Shown: positions 33,866-42,600 of the stretch, one piece after another
Layout of the letters: every line of letters starts with the position of its first letter
Position numbering within the stretch: position 1 is the stretch's first letter
Assembly: GCF_039522935.1 (NCBI RefSeq)
Contig: NZ_BAAAEI010000024.1
Span: 61,172-125,171, forward strand
Reading direction: 5' to 3'
Length of the DNA stretch: 64,000 bases
DNA from: Bowmanella denitrificans
GTDB lineage: Bacteria > Pseudomonadota > Gammaproteobacteria > Enterobacterales > Alteromonadaceae
Position numbers and translations under genes: made by a program
The notes under the pieces: generated by a model
Seen by the model: only the letters and a program-made list of their open reading frames with translations
Database searches by the model: none
What the model was told of the DNA's origin: nothing

Positions 33866-35752
33866 ATGAAGCGAATAGCACATCTTGCTCTGGCGATGGC
33901 TCTGGTATGTCCAGCAGGCCTGATCGCAGCGGAAAATACATCCGTAGAGGAAATCCAACAGCAAATTCAGGCCAACCAAAGCGAATACGACAGCTACCAT
34001 AGAACGCTGGAAGGTGAGATAGCCAACGCCGCAAGTCTGGAAAGAGATTTGGGCACAATGCGTACTAAAGGCAAAGAGCTGGAACATACCCGCCAGGTCA
34101 GGCTGAACGAAATGAACGTTCAGTACGAACGGACCATTGAAGATCCCAGTATCGATATCAACCAGGCCAGAGAAGCCTACCTGGCAGCGGTGCGGGCGCA
34201 TAAAGAGAACAAGGACGCGATCACCGCCAAGTATAACGAATGGCAGAGCAAATTGTTGGACGTGGAAAAACTGCGCTTGTCCAAACACAGCCTGCTGAAC
34301 AAAATTGAAAGCCTCAAAGAGAAACTCAATAACGCCAGAGTAGACAGGCTGTTCCGTGAGTTTAACCGTCAGGATCAGGTGCAGGTCAATCATGAAATTA
34401 CCTGTGACCGCGACGAAACCATCGGTAAATGTACCGAGCGTGGTAAGTTTCTGGCCAAACAAAAAGCCTCCAAACGTTTCCTGGATCAGTTGTATGACGG
34501 CCTGACCGAATCCGCAGCAGCCAAGCAACATCGTCCCTATTCAGAGGCCTACGTACTGCTGCAGCGCAGCGACGTCACTCAGGACGGCTTCAGCGGTGCC
34601 GGTAATTACTCAGTACAGATGAATGTTGAGCTGAAAGGCAACCTGAAGCGCACCGAGGGCTGCCAGTTGCTTGGCCTGGATAAGCGTTACTGTGTGGCTG
34701 AACGCACGCCACCCGAAGTGGCCAAAGTAGTGACCGTACCGAAAGCAGCAGACGGCAGTGCACCGGTTGACGAATCCGTAATGTATGAGCTGACAGTGCG
34801 CTCCAATGTGTACGACGATGAAGTGTTTATCGATGGCGTCAGCTACGGTTCTACCCGCCTGCAGATTATGCTGCCGGCCGGTCCGCACGATCTGGAAGTG
34901 GTCAAACGCGGCTATGAAACCTTCCGTCAGAATATCCAGCTAAAAGAGAGCACCACCATTAAGGTGGAAATGAAACGCGCCCAGTTTGCCTTTAACAAGG
35001 GCGAAAAAGTGCAGGACATTCTTAATGGTGATATCCCTGGTCCACAACTGGTGGTAGTACCGGCTGGTTCCTTCCGGATGGGTGATATCAATGGCACAGG
35101 CCTGGAAAATGAGCGCCCGGTAGAAACCAAAACCCTGAATAACTCCTTTGGTATTGGTGAGTTTGAAGTGACAGTGGGCGACTTCCGCCGTTTTGTGGAA
35201 GAAACCAGCTATGTTACCGATGCAGAGAAAGAGCGTGGTTGCGCCTTCTACGAGCAGGGTGAACCCGTATGGCAGGACCAGCTTAACTGGCGTACGCCGG
35301 GTTATGCCAATACCGACAACCACCCTGTGGTCTGTATCAGTCAGCGTGATGCCACCGCCTATGTAAACTGGTTGTCTGAAGCCAGCGGCAACAAATACCG
35401 CCTGCCCAGCGAAACCGAATGGGAATACGCAGCCCGCGGTGGTAAAGAAAACGATTATTGGTGGGGTGACAGCGTAGGCACTGGTAATGCTAACTGCGGT
35501 TGGTGTGGTAGCCAGTGGTCAAATATCAGCGCAGCGCCCGTGGCCTCCTTTGACCGCAACAGCTATGGCCTGTTTGACACGGTCGGCAACGTGTGGGAAT
35601 GGACAGTATCCAGCGCCTCAAACAACGGTGCCGTAGTACGTGGCGGGGCCTGGAATTTTGCTCCCCGTCTGGCCAGGGTATCTACCCGTATGGAACTGGA
35701 CCCTACTTTCCGCGCTAATTACATTGGTATGCGTGTGGTCCGGGAGCGTTAA
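33866..35752 (+). CDS. Periplasmic coiled-coil / PEGA / FGE-fold (SUMF1) protein
   Basis: The protein has 628 residues. The signal peptide (about residues 1-21, ending GLIAA) is followed by a long Gln/Glu/Lys-rich coiled-coil region to about residue 160 and an unassigned Cys-containing region. A PEGA-like domain follows (EVFIDGVSYGSTRLQIMLPAGPHDLEVVKRGYE). A C-terminal formylglycine-generating-enzyme fold begins near VVVPAGSFRMGDINGTG and includes YRLPSETEWEYAARGG and NVWEWT. The FGE core segment reads RGGAWNFAPRLARVSTRM: the two catalytic Cys of true FGEs are absent, so sulfatase maturation is unlikely. It may be a structural or ligand-binding envelope protein. The start at 33866 gives the signal peptide. 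It is monocistronic with a terminator. Confidence 0.85.
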   Translation: MKRIAHLALAMALVCPAGLIAAENTSVEEIQQQIQANQSEYDSYHRTLEGEIANAASLERDLGTMRTKGKELEHTRQVRLNEMNVQYERTIEDPSIDINQAREAYLAAVRAHKENKDAITAKYNEWQSKLLDVEKLRLSKHSLLNKIESLKEKLNNARVDRLFREFNRQDQVQVNHEITCDRDETIGKCTERGKFLAKQKASKRFLDQLYDGLTESAAAKQHRPYSEAYVLLQRSDVTQDGFSGAGNYSVQMNVELKGNLKRTEGCQLLGLDKRYCVAERTPPEVAKVVTVPKAADGSAPVDESVMYELTVRSNVYDDEVFIDGVSYGSTRLQIMLPAGPHDLEVVKRGYETFRQNIQLKESTTIKVEMKRAQFAFNKGEKVQDILNGDIPGPQLVVVPAGSFRMGDINGTGLENERPVETKTLNNSFGIGEFEVTVGDFRRFVEETSYVTDAEKERGCAFYEQGEPVWQDQLNWRTPGYANTDNHPVVCISQRDATAYVNWLSEASGNKYRLPSETEWEYAARGGKENDYWWGDSVGTGNANCGWCGSQWSNISAAPVASFDRNSYGLFDTVGNVWEWTVSSASNNGAVVRGGAWNFAPRLARVSTRMELDPTFRANYIGMRVVRER

Positions 35753-35770
35753 ACAAAACACTGATAGAAA

Positions 35771-35794
35771 AACCGGCTTCGCCGGTTTTTTTAT
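35771..35794. terminator. Rho-independent terminator after the FGE-fold gene
   Basis: The stem AACCGGC/GCCGGTT with a TTC loop is followed by T7. A run of A before the stem could make it work for the opposite strand too. Confidence 0.9.
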
Positions 35795-35796
35795 AT

Positions 35797-36052
35797 CCAG
35801 GGATGGATGGTATGTCGATGTTGTATGGAACATTCATCGACGATATCCAGGGATGGACGGGCAGAAAAGTTGCTCCTGCATTTTCTGCACTTCCACCATC
35901 CATGGCGGTCGTATGTCGATGTTGTATGGAACATTCATCGACGATATCCAGGGATGGACGGGCAGAATAATTGCTCCTGCATTTTCTGCACTTCCACCAT
36001 CCATGGTGGTCGTATGTCGATGTTGTAAGGAACATTCATCGACTATGTCCAG
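35797..36052. repeat. 101-bp tandem repeat, about 2.5 copies
   Basis: The block beginning GTATGTCGATGTTGTA starts at 35810, 35911 and 36012, an exact 101-bp period. Units differ at only a few positions. Each contains an inverted repeat GTCGATG/CATCGAC around GTTGTATGGAACATT, plus CCATCCATGG and ATCCAGGGATGGA. The last copy runs into the 3' end of the DMT permease gene: its stop codon (36043-36045) lies inside the repeat. Short frames across the array translate into the same peptide and are not real genes. Confidence 0.9.
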
Positions 36053-36918
36053 ACCACGCAAATAGCCGCAATCACTATCAGCAACAAGCCCAGCTTATCA
36101 GCACGGGCCAGTTTTTCCTTAAACCACCAGGCAGAAATCAGCAGGCTGAACAGTACTTCCACCTGCCCCAGGGTTTTCACCAGCGCCACCGACTCCAAAC
36201 TCATAGCAGTAAACCAGCCAATAGAGCCAACACAGCTGCAAAAGCTGATTGTCAGGGTTAATTTCGGCCTTTGCCACAATGCCTTTAAGGTCGCCATATC
36301 ACGGATTATCAGCCAGGCCACCAGCAACAGTGATTGCAATAAGATCACCAACAACAGCACCCAGGCCGCACCATGCGGGAAAGGTAACCCAAGTTCCAGA
36401 CTGGCTTCCCTGACCCACAGTGATGTCAACGCAAAGGCCAGGCCACTGCCAAGTCCCAGGCACAATGTCTGCCAGGACCAACCATGCACCGCGCGAATAC
36501 CGCTAAGCAAAAACACCGCTACCGCCCCCAGCAACACACCTAGCCAACCCAGCCAGTCTAACGACACAGCAAAGAATACTACCCCCAGTGCCGCCGCCAG
36601 AATCGCTTCACTTTTGGCCAGGCCAACGCCAATGGCATAGTTACGTAGTTGAAACAGCTTAACCATCAAGGCAGTGGCCAGAATCTGCATCAGCGCCGCG
36701 CCCAGAATGTAGAGCCCGAACAGGCCACTGAAATCGGGTTTAGCAACAGGCTGCCACTGATAGAGCACAAACAAATACAACGCTGCCAACGGCCCGGCAT
36801 AGATAAACCGCGCCAACGTCACCCCGCTAACAGCTACGTCCTGGCTAAGCTGCTTTTGGAAAGCGTTGCGCCAGGCCTGCATAAATGCGGCCATCAGGGT
36901 AAAAGGGATCCAAAGCAC
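36043..36918 (-). CDS. DMT-superfamily (EamA) transporter
   Basis: This is a ten-segment inner-membrane transporter of 291 residues with the duplicated EamA fold. Examples are LARFIYAGPLAALYLFVLY in the first half, and GWFTAMSLESVALVKTLGQVEVLFSLLISAWWFKEKL in the second, the typical signature before the last two helices. The substrate is unknown, probably a metabolite or amino acid. TTGGAG six bases before a GTG at 36918 supports that start; a TTG at 36930 is the alternative. It lies 61 bases downstream of ilvY on the same strand, and its stop lies in the 101-bp repeat. Confidence 0.85.
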   Translation of the reverse strand: MLWIPFTLMAAFMQAWRNAFQKQLSQDVAVSGVTLARFIYAGPLAALYLFVLYQWQPVAKPDFSGLFGLYILGAALMQILATALMVKLFQLRNYAIGVGLAKSEAILAAALGVVFFAVSLDWLGWLGVLLGAVAVFLLSGIRAVHGWSWQTLCLGLGSGLAFALTSLWVREASLELGLPFPHGAAWVLLLVILLQSLLLVAWLIIRDMATLKALWQRPKLTLTISFCSCVGSIGWFTAMSLESVALVKTLGQVEVLFSLLISAWWFKEKLARADKLGLLLIVIAAICVVWT

Positions 36919-36979
36919 AACGCACTCCAATGCTCAAAAAGAGCCCGATAATAACAGCTAAACAGCCTGAGCTGACAAG

Positions 36980-37837
36980 TCAGATCTGTTGCAACAAGGC
37001 TTTGATCAGCGGTTCAGAAAGACGTTCTTTAAGACAACACAGGCCCAGTTTAAAGGGTTCAATATCGGCCAGGGCAATTATGCTGATCTTATCTGCCAGA
37101 ATGGATTGCTCCACCACTGGCCTGGGCACAATGCCAATACCGCAGCCCAGCGCCACCATACTGACAATAGCCTCGTGCCCGGTCACAGAGGCATACACGT
37201 TTGGGCGAATGCCGTGTTCGGTCAGCCAATGATGCACTATGCGCTTGGACGGCCCGGTTTCTGGTAACACCATGGAAACGGTGCGCCAGTCCACCTGTTC
37301 AAGCTGACTCAGGCGCATGGACGCCGGGCAAATCATCACCAGCGGTAAGGTATCCAAATGATGAAAAGCCAGCGCGGGCGGAAAGTCGGGCGCATCTACG
37401 GCAATGGCCATATCGGCCTTTCCTGTCAGCACCTTGTCGGTGGAGACCCCTGGGTCGCCGGTGGTCAGTTTAATCTCCACTTGTGGATACAAATGGCGAA
37501 AACGTGCCAGCAGGGCCGGTAAATGGCTGTAACTGGCCGTCACCGAGCAAAACAGACTAAGCTCGCCCGCCAGTTCCTGACTATGGCGGTGAATCTCACT
37601 TTTCACTTGCTGCCAGGCTGTCAGGGTTTGCTGGCTGAACTGCAGCATACGGCTACCGGCCGCTGTCAGCTTAACCTTGCGATTGTCCCTGACAAACAGC
37701 GGGGCCCCGCATTCCTCTTCCAGGCGCTGAATGGCGCGGCTTAAAGTGGACGGGCTGACAAACAGTGCATCTGCGGTTTTACCAAAGTGCAGACTGGTGG
37801 CCAGGTGCTGAAACAACTGCAGGTTGCGAATATCCAT
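36980..37837 (-). CDS. ilvY: LysR-family activator IlvY
   Basis: The protein has 285 residues. The N-terminal helix-turn-helix (HFGKTADALFVSPSTLSRAIQRLEEECGAPLFVRDNRKVKLT) and the effector domain segments (FCSVTASYSHLPALLARFRHLYPQVEIKLTTGD, VTGHEAIVSMVALGCGIGIVPRPVVE) closely match E. coli IlvY. IlvY activates ilvC in response to acetolactate or acetohydroxybutyrate. The divergent arrangement with ilvC is also conserved. Repeated TTGCGAAT-type half-sites cover the promoter region and the first ilvY codons, consistent with autoregulation. Confidence 0.93.
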   Translation of the reverse strand: MDIRNLQLFQHLATSLHFGKTADALFVSPSTLSRAIQRLEEECGAPLFVRDNRKVKLTAAGSRMLQFSQQTLTAWQQVKSEIHRHSQELAGELSLFCSVTASYSHLPALLARFRHLYPQVEIKLTTGDPGVSTDKVLTGKADMAIAVDAPDFPPALAFHHLDTLPLVMICPASMRLSQLEQVDWRTVSMVLPETGPSKRIVHHWLTEHGIRPNVYASVTGHEAIVSMVALGCGIGIVPRPVVEQSILADKISIIALADIEPFKLGLCCLKERLSEPLIKALLQQI

Positions 37838-37874
37838 GAGTATTGCAAATTATGAAACACATACTTGCGAATAT
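37824..37874. promoter_or_regulatory. Probable IlvY operator half-sites
   Basis: TTGCGAATAT occurs at 37824-37833 (inside the ilvY start region) and again identically at 37865-37874. A related TTGCAAATTAT is at 37843-37853. The offsets are 19 and 22 bases, about two helical turns each, so a LysR tetramer could contact all three on one face. Regulation of ilvC and ilvY is inferred. Confidence 0.5.
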
Positions 37875-37985
37875 ATCATTTTATTCAACAAGCGCCATGA
37901 CCTATTCTGATTGCAACACAAGTACGTCACTGGCTTGTAAGAAGAAGATTATCGGTTGCCCCGCGGGGTGACCACGGAGAAAGTT

Positions 37986-39470
37986 ATGGCAAATTATTTC
38001 AACTCCCTGAATTTGAGACAGCAGTTAGATCAGCTGGGTCAATGTCGTTTTATGGATCGCCAGGAATTCGCCAATGGCTGTGATTTCCTTAAAGGCAAAA
38101 AGATTGTCATCGTCGGTTGCGGTGCCCAGGGCCTGAACCAGGGTCTGAATATGCGTGATTCCGGCCTGGATGTGGCTTACGCCCTGCGCCAGTCTGCCAT
38201 TGATGAAAAACGTGATTCTTATCAGCGTGCCACCTCCAATGGTTTTGAGGTAGGGACTTATCAGCAACTGATCCCTCAGGCCGATCTGGTTTATAACCTG
38301 ACTCCGGATAAGCAGCACGCCAGCGTGATCGAAGCGGTGATGCCGCTGATGAAGCAAGGCGCCGCGCTGTCTTATTCGCATGGTTTCAACATTGTTGAAG
38401 AAGGTCAGCAGATCCGTAGCGATATCACCGTAGTGATGTGCGCGCCTAAGTGCCCGGGTACCGAGGTTCGCGAAGAGTATAAACGTGGTTTCGGTGTGCC
38501 TACCCTGATTGCCGTGCACCCGGAAAACGACCCGCAGGGTCAGGGCCTGGATATTGCCAAGGCGCTGGCATCGGCGACAGGTGGTGACCGCGCCGGTGTA
38601 CTGCATTCATCCTTTGTGGCCGAGGTTAAGTCCGACCTGATGGGTGAGCAGACCATTTTATGTGGTATGCAACAAACCGCCGCCATTCTAGGCTATGAGA
38701 AGATGGTGGCCGACGGTGAAGATCCGGCGTACGCCGCTGCATTGCTGCAATATGGCCTGGAAGCCATTACCGAAGCCCTGAAGATTGGTGGTGTCACCAA
38801 TATGATGGACAGATTGTCCAACCCGGCCAAGATCAAAGCCTTTGAGCTGTCAGAGCAACTGAAAACCATGCTGCGCCCGCTGTTTGAAAAACATCAGGAC
38901 GACATTCTCAGTGGCGAATTCTCCCGCACTATGATGCAGGACTGGGCAAATGGCGATGCCAACCTGCTGAAATGGCGTGAAGAAACCGGTCGTAGCGGCT
39001 TCGAGCAAGCGCCGGTTTACCAGGGCAAGATCGACGAGCAGGAGTTTTTCGACAAAGGCATTTTCCTGGTCGCCATGATCAAAGCCGGTGTTGAGTTAGC
39101 ATTTGACGTGATGGTGGAGTCCGGCATGTTGCCTGAGTCAGCCTATTATGAGTCTCTGCACGAAACACCACTGATCGCCAACACCATTGCCCGTAAGCGT
39201 TTGTACGAGATGAATGTGGTGATCTCTGACACTGCTGAATACGGTAACTACCTGTTTGCCAATGCCGCCGTACCACTGCTGGCACAGAAGCTGATGCCTG
39301 GTCTGAGTGCTGAGTTACTCGGTAAGGGTCTGGCCAGCAAGTCGAACAGTGTGGACAACAAAACTCTGGTAGCGGTAAACCAAGCCATTCGCGACCACCA
39401 TGTCGAACTGATAGGTGAAGAGCTGCGCGGCTATATGACTGATATGAAGGCCATAGTCGCCGCAAGCTGA
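37986..39470 (+). CDS. ilvC: Ketol-acid reductoisomerase (class II)
   Basis: NADPH- and Mg-dependent enzyme that isomerises and reduces acetolactate and acetohydroxybutyrate. At 494 residues it is the long class II form of gammaproteobacteria. The Rossmann motif is GCGAQG at residues 44-49, and MCAPKCPGTEVREEYKRGFGVPTLIAVHPEND and the duplicated knotted C-terminal domain (SAYYESLHETPLIANTIARKRLYEMNVVISDTAEYGNYLF) are diagnostic. The ATG at 37986 follows GGAGA. A terminator follows. It completes the Val/Ile pathway with ilvGMEDA 7 kb away. Confidence 0.97.
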   Translation: MANYFNSLNLRQQLDQLGQCRFMDRQEFANGCDFLKGKKIVIVGCGAQGLNQGLNMRDSGLDVAYALRQSAIDEKRDSYQRATSNGFEVGTYQQLIPQADLVYNLTPDKQHASVIEAVMPLMKQGAALSYSHGFNIVEEGQQIRSDITVVMCAPKCPGTEVREEYKRGFGVPTLIAVHPENDPQGQGLDIAKALASATGGDRAGVLHSSFVAEVKSDLMGEQTILCGMQQTAAILGYEKMVADGEDPAYAAALLQYGLEAITEALKIGGVTNMMDRLSNPAKIKAFELSEQLKTMLRPLFEKHQDDILSGEFSRTMMQDWANGDANLLKWREETGRSGFEQAPVYQGKIDEQEFFDKGIFLVAMIKAGVELAFDVMVESGMLPESAYYESLHETPLIANTIARKRLYEMNVVISDTAEYGNYLFANAAVPLLAQKLMPGLSAELLGKGLASKSNSVDNKTLVAVNQAIRDHHVELIGEELRGYMTDMKAIVAAS

Positions 39471-39508
39471 TGAAACGTTTCTGTCGTTAGGTGCTAACCA
39501 AGCCCTTT

Positions 39509-39536
39509 GCCCGGTCAATTTGACCGGGCTTTTTTA
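39509..39536 (+). terminator. Rho-independent terminator after ilvC
   Basis: The stem GCCCGGTCA/TGACCGGGC with an ATT loop is followed by six T. Confidence 0.93.
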
Positions 39537-39683
39537 TTCCTAATAGGTCATTGATAGGTTAATTTAATGTAAAAATAATTAGTCCATTATGTTGACTAAA
39601 TATTGCTCGTCTCCTAGTTTTGTTGTGTTTTGCCAGCCCTGAGGGCCGGTTTTTCCACAACACAATACATAGGACAACAACCG

Positions 39684-42600
39684 ATGAGACGAGGATTATT
39701 ACCAACCGCCCTGCTCGGCAGCGCAGGACTGTTGGTCAGCCACAGCCTGTTGGCGGCACCGGGAACGCCAAGCATTGCCTGGATGGAAAGCACTTATGCA
39801 GCCCCTGCACAGTACACAGTGCAGTGGAATATGTGGTGGGGCAACAATGGCGACACCTGGTATTTACTGGAAAACGGCGCCGTCGTCCATACCGCCAGTC
39901 TGACCCCTAATGGCCAGAATGCCCAGAATGGGCAATTGCAGCTAAGCAAAACCGGCGGCGGCAATTTCGCCTACCAGGTCAAACTATGTGATACCTCGGT
40001 CACACCGGAGTCTTGCAGTCAAAGTAATATCACCAACATCAGCGTATCCGGCGGTGCGGTTAATCAGCCCCCCGTGGTAAATGCCGGTGCCGATCAATCC
40101 ATTGAAACCGGCAATGCCGCCAGCCTCAATGGCAGCGTGCAGGACGATGGCCTGTCATCACCTTTAACCAGCAGTTGGGCCAGCCAATCAGGCCCGGGCA
40201 CCGTGACCTTTGCCGACGCAACCGCTCCTACAACCACTGCAACATTCAGTGCAACAGGTACCTATGTGCTCAGGCTGACGGCAAACGACGGCGAATTCAG
40301 CGCCTTTGATGACGTTCAGGTAACAGTAGCCGATGTGGCAGCCAATCAACCACCGGTGGCCAATGCCGGCGCCGATGCCAATGCGTCCCCCAATGTGGCG
40401 CTGGCACTGACTGGCAGTTATCAGGATGACGGCAAGAGCGGTCCGGTTACCGAAGCCTGGAGCAAAGTATCCGGCCCCGGAAACGTGAGTTTCAGTAATG
40501 CCAATGCCGGTAGCACCCAGGTGACCTTTGATACGGTCGGCAGTTATGTGCTGGCCTACACGGTGAATGACTCGGAGTTTAGCGACAGCGACCAGTTAAA
40601 TGTCACCGTTGCCACTGGTCCTGCTCCAGAAGCCCCGGCCACGCCCGCTATTGCCTGGATGCCCACCGAAGCACAGCTAACCAATGGCAGTGTAGATATC
40701 ACGGTACGCTGGAATATGTACTGGGGTAAAAACGGCAACCAATGGCGACTGTTGCAAAACGGTACGCAGGTACACAGCGCCCCACTTACCGCCAGTGGTA
40801 ACAGTGCCCAGTCCGGTCAACATACCGTAACCCTGACCCAGGGCGGCAGCTATAGCTTTGTGGTTGCCCTGTGTAATGTATCAGGCAATCAAGAAGCCTG
40901 TACCAACAGTAATACTGCTACAGTCACCGTCGCCGGTGGGGGCGGTGAACCTATTGTTAATTGTGGCCCCGGCACCGCAGCCGGTTTGTGTTTGCCCTAT
41001 CGTGCCGATCAGGTCGACCTGTATGTTAAGGGCTGGCCGAATACGCTGGCCATGGGCACCCTGGTAGACAATGACCCGGCTGATAACGCTGAGCTGGCTG
41101 CCTCTAAGGTCAATGCTATTTACCAATATGCCGGTGATGCGGTGCGAGGTCAGTTGCTGACGCCTGATGCCACCCGCCAGACTATTGCTCAGGCCAGACA
41201 GATTGGCAGTCAGGTACGATCGGTCTTGGTAGCCACCACCGCCAATGCCAGCACAGGCACAGATCTGGGCTCTGAAGATATTCTCACCTATGCAAATCTG
41301 GTAGTGCATTATCGCAATCTGATTCGCCAGGCGGCACAGATGCAATTGGCCAAAGACGCCAACCATCAACACCCGGCCACCCTGTTGCTGAACGGCGAAT
41401 TGCTGGGCCAATGGTTTGAAGCACAGAACGACTTTGCCACCTTGTTTGGCAGCCAGGGTAACTGGACACCGGTACAAGTAGTGCAGGCACTGCAGGAAGC
41501 CATCAGCCTGGACAGCGGTTATCAATTGCTGGATAACAGCGGCAATCCGCAAAGCCTGGGCAGTTTATACAATCTGAACAACTTGCAAAGCGAAGCCGCT
41601 GGCCTGCTCAGCGACGACCTTAAAGGTTGGATCCAGTCCCAACACTTTATTCTGAAGCGCTTCAGCCCAGACGTGCCCTTCGCCTGGGTGGTGAATCTGG
41701 AAGGACCAGCCAACACCGCGACATTACAGGCCCAGTATTCAGGTCTGCAGGCTGTGTGGAACGGCGCTTCTGAACCTATGGCCGCCTTTATCCACGAGCT
41801 GGGACTGTTTGATGACGTCGATTTGCGTCCGGATTTCCTTGCCTTTGACAAAGGTAATGACGATGGTTTCTCGCCAAGTGGCAAAGCGCTGCATGGTTTT
41901 GGCCCCCGTCAGTGGGAAAACTACCTGAACTATGTACGTCAAATCAGCGACTACTTCGAAGTTCCCGCCATGCTGTGGCAACTGCCAGGCGGCCATCTGG
42001 CCACCAATGGCGAAGCCACCGGTAGTTATGATCTGGCAAATCATTCCGCCAGTGCCGGCAGCTACTTTATGGGTGACAAGAACATTGGCACTAACCTGTC
42101 GGCGATCCGCCCGGCGGTACTGAATATCGCCCTGGATGCCAACAACTATGACAACGCTACCAGCGTCGCGGCCTTGCTTGGACAGGAAAGCAACCATGAC
42201 TGGGGGGTTAGTCGCCTGCGTCATGCCGCCTTTGCCAACGTGTTCGCCATTTTGTGGGGCAGCCCCACCAGCACCACCGTGGTGCCACTGGGTAGTCATA
42301 ACGACAATGGCTGGCTGAAAAACAAAATTGTGGCCTACCAGGATAACGGCGGCGTGCCGCTATACCATATCGCCGGGCCAAGCAGTTCCACCCCATTAAC
42401 CTCTATTCCCGCGCTGAACACCGAGTTGGAAAGCATTGAATCTGTGGTGAACAATGAGGTGTTCCTGTATCAGACCCCGTCTAATTCGTGGATCCCATCT
42501 ACGGTGTACAAGTGGGGCGACTTCCTGTCGGCGCTGAATGCCATGCATAACCAGGGCGTGGGCGACGTGAAGTTCTGGCTGATTGACGAAAACGCCGATG

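Noticed and set aside
33785..34531. Minus-strand open frame opposite the coiled-coil protein
   Set aside because: The translation is Phe/Leu/Val-rich, the mirror of Glu/Lys/Asn codons of the coiled coil; no start signal.
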